Counted from the first letter of the stretch, positions 1-5,014 are shown. The stretch: 5,787 nucleotides of DNA from Pseudomonadota bacterium (GCA_023416965.1 JAEZGJ010000246.1:1-5787), one strand, 5' to 3'. The notes: generated by a model from the letters alone, not told the origin. Program-made: numbers and translations.

Positions 1-609
1 GCTCCCGACCATGCCGCCCTGCCCGCCGCAGCCCTGTGGCGCGACCGCCGCTTCATCACCCTCGCCGCCGCCACGGCTCTCGGCCTCTTCGCCCAGGCGG
101 GGCTGCTCGCCCACCTCTTCTCGCTCGTCGTTCCGGCTCTGGGAGAGGTCAGGGCCGGCATCGCCATGGCCGCCTCCACCCTCGCCGCCGTCGCCGGCCG
201 CACCGTTCTCTCCTGGGTCATGCCGGCCGGGGCCGACCGCCGCCTCATCGCTGCGGCCAGCTATGCCGTCCAGGTCGCCGGCTGCGGCGCCCTGCTCCTG
301 TCCCACGGCACCGATCCCTGGCTGATCTGGACCGGCGTCGCCCTGTTCGGCCTTGGCATCGGCAATCTCGTCTACCTGCCGCCGCTCATCGCCCAGACCG
401 AATTCGCCCGGGTGGACGTGCCCCGCGTGGTGGCGCTGACGGCGGCCCTCGGCCAGGGGCTCTATGCCTTCGCTCCCGCCCTGTTCGGCCTGGTGCGCGA
501 ACTCGCGCCGGCGGGCGCCGGCGCGGGCGATGCGCCCTTCGTCCATGGGCTCGCGGCATCGGTCTTCGCCGCCGCCATCGTCACACTGCTGGCCGGGCGG
601 GCACGCTGA
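1..609 (+). CDS. MFS transporter, C-terminal half (5' end outside window)
   Basis: The frame is open from base 1 to a TGA at 607-609 and gives 202 residues, with no start visible because the gene enters from the left. The product is very hydrophobic, with about six membrane segments at roughly residues 19-48, 55-78, 81-100, 104-128, 141-163 and 180-200. They are separated by short charged turns such as GRTVLSWVMPAGADRR. Six helices joined this way match the C-terminal six-helix bundle of a 12-helix major facilitator superfamily permease, an inner-membrane secondary transporter. The Gly/Ala-rich helices and the arginine-bearing loop between the second and third helices fit the family. Nothing here identifies the substrate. 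The stop codon lies 3 bases from that of the convergent Nudix gene. A start at the internal ATG 166 is possible in principle, but the frame is open and membrane-like well upstream of it, so a truncated gene is much more likely. Confidence 0.82.
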   Translation, partial: APDHAALPAAALWRDRRFITLAAATALGLFAQAGLLAHLFSLVVPALGEVRAGIAMAASTLAAVAGRTVLSWVMPAGADRRLIAAASYAVQVAGCGALLLSHGTDPWLIWTGVALFGLGIGNLVYLPPLIAQTEFARVDVPRVVALTAALGQGLYAFAPALFGLVRELAPAGAGAGDAPFVHGLAASVFAAAIVTLLAGRAR

Positions 610-612
610 GCC

Positions 613-1089
613 TCACCAGTGCGGGCTGCGCGGGCGGCCCTCGAACAGTTCGGCGATGCGCTCCCGCGTGCCGCGGGTGACGCCCTCCGGCAGCCGGTCG
701 CGCGGGAAGAACGCCGCCTCCAGGATCTCCCGGGTGGGCACGAAGGGCGACATCTGCTCGAAGGCCTCCACCCGGAACAGCGCGACGTGATCGCGCGGCG
801 AGGTTCGGGCATTGAGGTAGAGCCCGACGAAGGCGGGATCGCCGCGCAAGGCCACATGGGCCTCCTCGCGCAATTCCATGGCCAAAGCCTCCTCCACCGT
901 CTGCCCGACCTCGACGCCGCCGCCGGGAAAGTGCCAGCCCGGCGTGTAGCTGTGCCGGACGAGGAGGATGCGCCCTTCCCCGTCGACGACGCAGGCGCGC
1001 ACCCCCAGCGTCATGCCGCGGGTAAAGCGCCAGTAGAGGTGGAGAAGCGGGGTCAGCGGAGAACGCCGGTCGGGACTGAGCAGGATCAT
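613..1089 (-). CDS. Nudix hydrolase with a divergent Nudix box
   Basis: Predicted cytosolic hydrolase of nucleoside diphosphate-linked compounds, 158 residues, a normal length for a small Nudix protein. The fold signature is visible: GVRACVVDGEGRILLVRH (about 29-46, first strands), GWHFPGGGVEVG (51-62), then the Nudix helix. Against G-x5-E-x7-REUxEExGU, the metal-binding E72, E75 and E76 are kept, but the first Glu is Gln63, the Arg is Met71 and the Gly is His78. The C-terminal part (RDHVALF, then FFPRDRLPEGVTRGTRERI) resembles other small alphaproteobacterial Nudix proteins. The substrate cannot be inferred. Start choice: ATG at 1089 has GGAAG five bases upstream on the coding strand. ATG 1101 and GTG 1104 are in frame but lack a Shine-Dalgarno, so the protein could be 4-5 residues longer. 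It converges with the MFS gene and is divergent from the small ORF at 1262. Confidence 0.85.
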   Translation of the reverse strand: MILLSPDRRSPLTPLLHLYWRFTRGMTLGVRACVVDGEGRILLVRHSYTPGWHFPGGGVEVGQTVEEALAMELREEAHVALRGDPAFVGLYLNARTSPRDHVALFRVEAFEQMSPFVPTREILEAAFFPRDRLPEGVTRGTRERIAELFEGRPRSPHW

Positions 1090-1219
1090 CGGCGCTTCCA
1101 TCACTGTCGCGAATGAAACATTGCTGAATCATGAAGGACCGCGATCAAAAATGCATGGCTGGCCTTGCGGCGCAAGCACTTCCAAACGCGGGCGCCGGAG
1201 CCTATTTCCGCGTCATGTT

Positions 1220-1241
1220 GCGCTGCACACTTGGGCAGCGC
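1220..1241. other. Hairpin just upstream of the small ORF
   Basis: GCGCTGC (1220-1226) and GCAGCGC (1235-1241) form a perfect 7-bp stem with an 8-base loop. The hairpin ends ten bases before the Shine-Dalgarno GGGAG (1251-1255) of the small ORF at 1262, so it would lie in that ORF's leader if transcription starts upstream. No U-run follows, so it is not a typical terminator. A smaller dyad, CTTGC-GGC-GCAAG, lies farther upstream near 1164-1176. The rest of 1105-1261 shows no promoter I would commit to. A GANTC site (GAATC) sits at 1126-1130. Confidence 0.4.
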
Positions 1242-1261
1242 GCCCATTTCGGGAGCGTTCC

Positions 1262-1384
1262 ATGCTCATTTCCCTCCTAACCTCGCTGCTGAAGCGTCGT
1301 CCGACCTTCCACTGGCAGCCCTCGCTCGAGATCCGTGACGGCGCCACCGCCGCCGCCCTCGGCATCTGGTACGCCCGCAGCTGA
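1262..1384 (+). CDS. Possible 40-residue small protein of unknown function
   Basis: ATG at 1262 is preceded by GGGAG at 1251-1255 with a 6-base spacer, a good ribosome binding site, and the frame ends at TGA 1382-1384. The product starts MLISLLTSLLKRR, a short amphipathic or hydrophobic stretch followed by basic residues. It continues with HWQPSLEIRDGATAAALGIWYARS and contains two Trp and no Cys. I do not recognise a family. The hydrophobic N-terminus is too short and basic-flanked to be a confident membrane segment. The frame extends upstream to a TTG at 1121, but that start has no binding site. The metallophosphoesterase gene follows on the same strand 74 bases later, so the two could be co-transcribed. 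The case for a real gene rests on the binding site and on the space left between flanking genes. It may be spurious. Confidence 0.42.
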   Translation: MLISLLTSLLKRRPTFHWQPSLEIRDGATAAALGIWYARS

Positions 1385-1385
1385 G

Positions 1386-1399
1386 CGGCAAGCCTGCCG
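1386..1399. other. Small hairpin after the small ORF stop
   Basis: CGGCA (1386-1390) and TGCCG (1395-1399) form a 5-bp stem with a 4-base loop, starting two bases after the stop codon at 1382-1384. There is no T-run, so termination here is doubtful. It may only be a processing or stability element between the small ORF and the phosphoesterase gene. Confidence 0.25.
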
Positions 1400-1458
1400 G
1401 CGCGTCCCGCCAAGGGGCCGCTGGACAGGCACCGCACGGCTCACGCATAGGGTGAGGC

Positions 1459-2307
1459 ATGTTCCGCCTCGCCCACCTGTCCGACCCGCATATCGGCCCG
1501 CTGCCGGAGCCCGACTGGCGGTCGCTGATGAACAAGCGCCTGACCGGTTATATCAACTGGCGCCGCAACCGGGCGACCCATCACCGCATGGACGTGCTCG
1601 ACCGGCTGCTCGACGACATCGTCAGCGCCGGGGTCGATCATGTGGCGGTCACCGGCGACCTCATCAATCTCGGCCTCGCTGACGAATACAAGGCCGCCCG
1701 CACGCTGCTCTGGCGCATCGGCCCGCCGGACCGCGTCAGCTTCGTCCCCGGCAACCACGACGCCTATATGCGCGAGACGGTGCCCGGAATCGTCCATCAC
1801 TGGCGGCCCTGGTTCCTCGGCGACGGCGTCGCCGAGACCGACGGCGGCTATGCCTTCCCCTTCACGCGCGTGCGCGGGCCGGTAGCCCTGGTCGGCGTCA
1901 ACAGCGGCGTGCCGACCCCGCCCTTCCTCGCCACCGGCTTCCTCGGGCCCCGGCAGATCGCGGCGCTCGCCGACGAGCTGGAGGCGCTGGGCCGGCAGGG
2001 CCTCGCGCGCCTCGTCCTCATCCACCACCCGCCCTTCGAGATCGGCTTCCAGAAGCGGCTCGGCGATCACCGGGAGCTCGCCGCCATGCTCGCCAGGGTC
2101 GGCGCCGAGGCGGTGCTCCACGGCCATACCCACAAGGGCACCCTGCGCGAGATCCGCGGGCCGGCCGGCCCCATCCCGGTGATCGGCGTGCCCTCGGCCT
2201 CCGCCGCGCCGGGCGGGCGGTCGGAACCCGCCGCCTGGAACCTCGTCACCGTCAACGGCGAGCCCGGCGCCTGGCAGGTCGCGGTGGAGCGGCGCCCCGT
2301 CACCTGA
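1459..2307 (+). CDS. Calcineurin-like metallophosphoesterase
   Basis: A 282-residue soluble phosphoesterase with the full set of dinuclear metal ligands of the calcineurin-like superfamily: D9-x-H11 (HLSDPHIG), G66-D67 (TGDLIN), G98-N99-H100-D101 (PGNHD), H189 in LIHHPP and G222-H223-T224-H225 (HGHTH). The family hydrolyses phosphomonoesters or phosphodiesters using two metal ions. The domain order resembles the Icc/CpdA-type branch, but that does not prove cAMP as substrate. No signal peptide or membrane segment is seen, so it should be cytosolic. ATG 1459 was chosen because the metal-binding motif begins a few residues later and AGGG (1449-1452) sits six bases upstream. The Arg- and Trp-rich stretch at 20-43 (GYINWRRNRATHHR) is an insert between the first two motifs. 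It follows the small ORF on the same strand and ends convergently with fliJ across a hairpin. Confidence 0.9.
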   Translation: MFRLAHLSDPHIGPLPEPDWRSLMNKRLTGYINWRRNRATHHRMDVLDRLLDDIVSAGVDHVAVTGDLINLGLADEYKAARTLLWRIGPPDRVSFVPGNHDAYMRETVPGIVHHWRPWFLGDGVAETDGGYAFPFTRVRGPVALVGVNSGVPTPPFLATGFLGPRQIAALADELEALGRQGLARLVLIHHPPFEIGFQKRLGDHRELAAMLARVGAEAVLHGHTHKGTLREIRGPAGPIPVIGVPSASAAPGGRSEPAAWNLVTVNGEPGAWQVAVERRPVT

Positions 2308-2318
2308 GCCCTGCACAA

Positions 2319-2350
2319 GCGAAAGGCGCGGCTTTCACCGCGCCTTGCGC
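2319..2350. terminator. Probable bidirectional terminator between convergent genes
   Basis: AAGGCGCGG (2323-2331) and CCGCGCCTT (2338-2346) form a perfect 9-bp stem with loop CTTTCA. Beyond a single A/G mismatch, GCG (2319-2321) pairs with CGC (2348-2350), extending the stem. It begins 11 bases after the phosphoesterase stop and lies 22 bases beyond the fliJ stop on the other strand, where a shared terminator is expected. No strong T-tract follows on either strand (the minus strand reads CCTTTCGCTT), so efficiency is uncertain. Confidence 0.65.
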
Positions 2351-2360
2351 AAACCCGCCA

Positions 2361-2387
2361 TATCCCGGCGCTTCAGGCGCCGAGATA
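2361..2387. other. Hairpin straddling the fliJ stop codon
   Basis: CGGCGC (2366-2371) and GCGCCG (2377-2382) form a 6-bp stem with a 5-base loop. After one mismatch, TATC (2361-2364) pairs with GATA (2384-2387). The fliJ TGA (2373-2375 on the minus strand) lies within the loop. Together with the hairpin at 2319-2350 this makes two stacked stem-loops at the end of the fliJ message, possibly for 3' end stability or termination. Confidence 0.4.
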
Positions 2388-2792
2388 GGCGCCACGTCTG
2401 GAAAGACCGATGCGGTCCATTTCCGCCTGCTCGCGCACCGCGTCGGCGGCACGGTCGCGGGCGCTCTCGCGCTCGTCGAGGATCTCGACCTTCTTCAGCT
2501 CCTCGAAGGCCTCGGCCAGCGCCGCCTTGGCGTCGTCGAGCTGGCCCTTCAGTTCGCCGGCCGAGCCCATCAGGTTGTCGCGCCGCTGGCGCGCCGCCTT
2601 GGCATAGGTCGGATAGGCGTAATGCGCCGGGTCATGCACATTGGCCCGGGTCTGCTCGGCCACGATCTCGCGGTCGAGTTCGTTCGCCATGCGCTCGAAC
2701 TCGGCGATCATCATCTCGTTCTGCGCGACCTGGCGGCGCTTTTCGTCGACCTGAAAGCGCTTCAGGCGGATCAACGTCTCTCGCGACTTCAT
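2373..2792 (-). CDS. fliJ: Flagellar export protein FliJ
   Basis: 139 residues, close to the usual FliJ size of about 140-150. It is almost entirely charged and alpha-helical, with two long coiled-coil stretches (about residues 5-50, rich in R/K/E with QNEMMIAEFERMANELDRE, and about 65-125, including LKGQLDDAKAALAEAFEELK). The helices are interrupted by the short HDPAHYAYPTY segment. It has no Cys and no membrane segment. FliJ is a soluble component of the flagellar type III export apparatus: it inserts into the FliI hexamer like the gamma stalk of F1-ATPase and links it to the export gate. Sequence similarity in this family is low, so the call rests on length, helical pattern and position directly downstream of fliI. 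ATG 2792 has GGGAG nine bases upstream on the coding strand. It is separated from fliI by 205 bases, more than expected for tightly coupled operon partners. Confidence 0.86.
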   Translation of the reverse strand: MKSRETLIRLKRFQVDEKRRQVAQNEMMIAEFERMANELDREIVAEQTRANVHDPAHYAYPTYAKAARQRRDNLMGSAGELKGQLDDAKAALAEAFEELKKVEILDERESARDRAADAVREQAEMDRIGLSRRGAYLGA

Positions 2793-2997
2793 CGACTCGT
2801 ACTCCCAGAAGTCCCCTTATTCCGCGGAACACACACACGTCCCACGGTCGTCCGCGGCACCCGGAAGCCGGCTGCCTTACCCCTAATGAAAACTGAAGCT
2901 AGGCCCACGAGGTTGAGATTCCGTTTCCGGAAAGCACGATTCATGGTAAACAGGCGTTCATAAGTAGCGCCATTCATTGGGGAATTTCCCCGGCCCT
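2793..2997 (-). promoter_or_regulatory. fliI-fliJ spacer, candidate internal fliJ promoter region
   Basis: This 205-base stretch has no convincing gene. It contains three GANTC sites (GACTC 2794-2798, GATTC 2917-2921, GATTC 2938-2942). On the fliJ coding strand it carries a 16-mer at 2956-2941 that nearly matches one upstream of ctrA. It also contains the palindromes TTTCCGGAAA (2924-2933) and TTCCGCGGAA (2820-2829), and GGGGAA-T-TTCCCC (2979-2991) just past the fliI stop. It is visibly richer in A/T around 2880-2980 than the flanking genes. No -35/-10 pair is clear enough to name. A regulated promoter for fliJ is inferred from these signals and from the size of the gap. Confidence 0.45.
2941..2956 (-). 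promoter_or_regulatory. CtrA half-site-like 16-mer upstream of fliJ
   Basis: The minus strand reads CGCCTGTTTACCATGA, identical at 15 of 16 positions to 4476-4491 on the plus strand (CGCCTGTTAACCATGA) in the ctrA/fliI intergenic region. The core TTTACCAT resembles the CtrA half-site TTAACCAT. The second half-site seven bases upstream is poor (ATGA), so it would be a half-site only. A GANTC site (2938-2942) overlaps its 3' end. Confidence 0.45.
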
Positions 2998-4356
2998 TCA
3001 CGGCGCCGCGCCCTCCAGGATGTCGGCGAGCCGGCGGTAGCCCTCGCCGATATGCGCAACCTCGTCCTTGCGCTGGCCGAGGAAGGCCTCCAGCGCCGGC
3101 TGCAGCCGGATGGCCTCGTCCACCTCGGCGGAAGAGCCCTGGCGATAGGCGCCGAGCCGGATCAGTTCCTCCATGTCGGCATAGGTGGCGAGGGTCCGCT
3201 TCGCCTTCTGGATCACCGGCCAGTATTGCGGATCGGCCGAGCGCGGCATGGTGCGCGACACGCTCTTCAGCACGTTGATGGCAGGATACCGCCCGCGCTC
3301 GGCAATCGAACGCTCCATGACGATATGGCCGTCGAGGATGCCACGCACCGCGTCGGCCACCGGCTCGTTGTGATCGTCGCCATCGACCAGCACGGTGAAG
3401 ATGGCCGTGATGGCCCCCTCCCCCGGCCCTGGCCCGGCGCGCTCCAGCAGCCGCGGCAGCTCGGAGAAGACGGTGGGCGTATAGCCCTTGGCGGTGGGCG
3501 GCTCGCCGGCGGAGAGGCCGATCTCGCGCTGGGCCATGGCGAAGCGCTTGACCGAATCCATCATCAGCATCACCTGCTGGTCCATGTCGCGGAAATATTC
3601 GGCGATGGACAGGGTGAGATAGGCGGCCTGCTTGCGCATCAGCGCCGGCTCGTCGGAGGTCGCGACCACCACCACCGAGCGCGCGAGGCCCTCCTCGCCG
3701 TGGTCCTCCTGCAGGAACTCCTGAACCTCGCGGCCGCGCTCGCCGATGAGCCCGATCACCGAGACGTCGGCCTCGACGTTGCGGGCGATCATCGACAGCA
3801 GCACCGACTTGCCCACGCCGGAGCCGGCGAAGATGCCCATGCGCTGGCCCCGGCAGCAGGTGAGAAAGGTGTTGAGCGCCCGCACCCCGAGGTCGAGCGG
3901 CGCACCGACGCGCCGGCGCGTGTGGGCCGAGGGTGGGTCGGCACGGAAGGGCATGGGAAAGCCGCCCTGCGGCAGCGGCCCCTTGCCGTCGATCGGTTCG
4001 CCCAGCGCATTCACCACCCGGCCGAGCCAGCCCTGGCTGGGCCTCACCGCCGCCGGCGCCAGCGACACCATGGCCTTGCAGCCGCGCCGGACGCCCTCGA
4101 GCCCGGCGAAGGGCATGAGCAGCGCCTGGTCGCTGGCAAAGCCGACGACCTCGCAAGGAATCGGCCGGGCGCCCGTCTCCACCGTCACCCGCGCACCCAC
4201 GGACATCGAATGGATCGGCCCCGCCGCCTCGATCATCAGACCGCGCACGCCCGAGACGCGGCCGTAGATGGAGACGGAATCGATGTCGGCGATGTGGTCG
4301 GCGAGGGCGCGCATGAATGAGAAATCCGTGACGGGAGCCCACATTCCCGCCGTCAT
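2998..4356 (-). CDS. fliI: Flagellum-specific ATPase FliI
   Basis: 452 residues counted from ATG 4356, normal for FliI (about 440-460). FliI is the hexameric F1-beta-like ATPase on the cytoplasmic face of the flagellar type III export gate; it helps to deliver and unfold export substrates. Motifs seen: an N-terminal beta-barrel (VSIYGRVSGVRGLMIEAAG, about 28-46), Walker A GSGVGKS (178-184), GERGREVQEF with catalytic Glu about 206, Walker B VMLMMDS (Asp about 267) followed by RFAMAQREIGL, and SELPRLLERAGP. The AMAQREIGL signature fits FliI rather than F-type ATPase beta subunits. The start is uncertain: TTG 4362, ATG 4356, ATG 4344 and ATG 4314 are all in frame and none has a good Shine-Dalgarno. 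ATG 4314 (MRALADHI) would give 438 residues and leave the CtrA-like box outside the coding region. fliJ follows downstream and ctrA lies divergent upstream. Confidence 0.95.
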   Translation of the reverse strand: MTAGMWAPVTDFSFMRALADHIADIDSVSIYGRVSGVRGLMIEAAGPIHSMSVGARVTVETGARPIPCEVVGFASDQALLMPFAGLEGVRRGCKAMVSLAPAAVRPSQGWLGRVVNALGEPIDGKGPLPQGGFPMPFRADPPSAHTRRRVGAPLDLGVRALNTFLTCCRGQRMGIFAGSGVGKSVLLSMIARNVEADVSVIGLIGERGREVQEFLQEDHGEEGLARSVVVVATSDEPALMRKQAAYLTLSIAEYFRDMDQQVMLMMDSVKRFAMAQREIGLSAGEPPTAKGYTPTVFSELPRLLERAGPGPGEGAITAIFTVLVDGDDHNEPVADAVRGILDGHIVMERSIAERGRYPAINVLKSVSRTMPRSADPQYWPVIQKAKRTLATYADMEELIRLGAYRQGSSAEVDEAIRLQPALEAFLGQRKDEVAHIGEGYRRLADILEGAAP

Positions 4357-4358
4357 GG

Positions 4359-4373
4359 TCAACGAAGCGTTAA
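4359..4373. promoter_or_regulatory. CtrA-box-like site at the fliI 5' end
   Basis: TCAA-N7-TTAA on the plus strand (TTAA-N7-TTGA on the fliI strand) differs at one of eight conserved bases from the CtrA consensus TTAA-N7-TTAA, with the exact 7-base spacing. It directly abuts ATG 4356, so it makes more sense as an operator if fliI translation begins farther in, at 4314. Confidence 0.45.
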
Positions 4374-4470
4374 CGATGGGGCTCCGATAAACGTGATGCG
4401 GCAGATTTTGCCGGGTCCGAGGGCCCTCGCCGCCGCCGATGTCGCGAATTGCGAGGATGGGGCGGCAATA

Positions 4471-4485
4471 TTTACCGCCTGTTAA
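4471..4485. promoter_or_regulatory. CtrA-box-like site, followed by CCAT
   Basis: TTTA-CCGCCTG-TTAA has the exact 7-base spacing and one mismatch in eight to the CtrA consensus. The right half is the full TTAACCAT half-site. It lies about 115-130 bases upstream of the fliI start candidates and over 540 bases upstream of ctrA, so its position suits control of fliI better. Confidence 0.5.
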
Positions 4486-4489
4486 CCAT
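4480..4489 (+). repeat. TGTTAACCAT direct repeat, copy 1
   Basis: This decamer occurs exactly twice in the intergenic region in the same orientation, here and at 4875-4884. It contains the CtrA half-site TTAACCAT and an internal GTTAAC palindrome. A closely related 16-mer lies upstream of fliJ (2941-2956, minus strand). Confidence 0.6.
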
Positions 4490-4656
4490 GAGCCCGGTAG
4501 AACCTGCCCATCGTCAGTGCCTGTCCCTTCCCCGGAGAGCTGCCGATAAGGATCCCTTGCCGCCGCGACGGGCCCGAAAAGACGCCGAAGTTTAACGATC
4601 GCGGGCCAATGCGAGTCAAAGTAAAGGCAACCGCCGCCCGCATTGCGCCCTCGCGG

Positions 4657-4671
4657 GTAACCCTTCCTTAA
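4657..4671. promoter_or_regulatory. CtrA-box-like site in mid-intergenic region
   Basis: GTAA-CCCTTCC-TTAA, followed by CC, has the 7-base spacing and one mismatch in eight to the CtrA consensus. A further TTAA lies at 4681-4684, nine bases after this one, and another at 4702-4705. The cluster could be an autoregulatory operator for a distal ctrA promoter. Confidence 0.45.
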
Positions 4672-4804
4672 CCCGCCCCGTTAATGATCCCTATCAGCCG
4701 ATTAAAGGCATCCGTGGCCGCCGGGGGTTCATTTGGAACGACCCACGATGGGCCCTGGCCGCGGGATGGCAGGAACCGGAGACGACGAGACGGCCGAAAT
4801 GGTC

Positions 4805-4903
4805 GATTCGGCAGGGGGTTGGAGTGAGTCGCAGAAATATTTTGCGAGGACTCTTGCCCCTGCGAATCACAGTTTGTTAACCATTAGGGCGTAACGTCGA
4901 ATC
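4805..4903. promoter_or_regulatory. Cluster of five GANTC (CcrM) sites upstream of ctrA
   Basis: GATTC 4805-4809, GAGTC 4826-4830, GACTC 4849-4853, GAATC 4864-4868 and GAATC 4899-4903 lie within 99 bases. A sixth, GAGTC, is at 4613-4617. Only fifteen GANTC sites occur in the whole window and just five are inside the identified genes. GANTC is methylated by CcrM in alphaproteobacteria, and in Caulobacter methylation state times a ctrA promoter. A methylation-sensitive ctrA promoter here is an inference from site density and position. Confidence 0.65.
4875..4884 (+). repeat. TGTTAACCAT direct repeat, copy 2 (ctrA-proximal)
   Basis: Second exact copy of the decamer at 4480-4489, about 145 bases upstream of the ctrA start and between the GANTC sites at 4864 and 4899. 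No partner half-site lies seven bases away on either side. The nearest candidate is GTAA at 4891-4894, ten bases downstream. It could act as a CtrA half-site in the proximal ctrA promoter. Confidence 0.5.
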
Positions 4904-4917
4904 AGTGAACGGGGACG

Positions 4918-4958
4918 GATCCCAAGCGCCCTCCGCGCGGCGGCGGAGGCACGGGATC
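4918..4958 (+). other. Nested stem-loop in the presumed ctrA leader
   Basis: The outer stem GATCCC (4918-4923) pairs with GGGATC (4953-4958). The inner stem CCTCCGC (4930-4936) pairs with GCGGAGG (4943-4949) around loop GCGGCG. An asymmetric internal loop of 6 and 3 bases separates them. It ends 70 bases before the ctrA start and lies downstream of the GANTC cluster, so it would be part of the 5' UTR if transcription begins upstream. There is no U-tract. It could affect mRNA stability or translation. Confidence 0.45.
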
Positions 4959-5014
4959 GCTTTGCCGAGCGGCTGTTTCGTCATCTGTGGCGGAATGGCC
5001 GGTTTTGGGTCAGC

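Noticed and set aside
619..1116. Plus-strand open frame opposite the Nudix gene
   Set aside because: Shadow of the Nudix hydrolase, whose Nudix box and flanking strands are clear on the minus strand.
1121..1261. Upstream extension of the small ORF to TTG 1121 (87 codons in total)
   Set aside because: No ribosome binding site at 1121, and the extension crosses a hairpin and lacks a protein-like pattern; ATG 1262 has the good site.
1441..2316. Minus-strand open frame of 291 codons opposite the phosphoesterase
   Set aside because: It is a shadow of a gene with all metallophosphoesterase motifs on the plus strand; low-complexity composition and no motif.
2829..2839. Short ACACACACAC run as a meaningful microsatellite
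   Set aside because: Only about five dinucleotide units in non-coding DNA; too short to support slippage-based phase variation.
2789..2944. 51-codon frame in the fliI-fliJ spacer (starting MNRAFRKRN on the minus strand)
   Set aside because: There is no ribosome binding site before its ATG, the start overlaps the CtrA-like motif, it runs into the fliJ start, and the composition looks like translated non-coding DNA.
2977..4320. Long open frame (447 codons) on the plus strand opposite fliI
   Set aside because: It is the antisense shadow of fliI in GC-rich DNA; its His/Arg/Gly-rich translation has no domain pattern, while the minus strand encodes a textbook FliI.
4418..4429. 12-bp palindrome CGAGGGCCCTCG as an operator
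   Set aside because: It is a perfect palindrome, but GC-rich palindromes of this length are not rare in such DNA and I can tie it to no known regulator.
4668..4684. TTAA-N9-TTAA as a CtrA box
   Set aside because: The spacer is nine bases, not seven; the first TTAA is better used in the GTAA-N7-TTAA site at 4657-4671.
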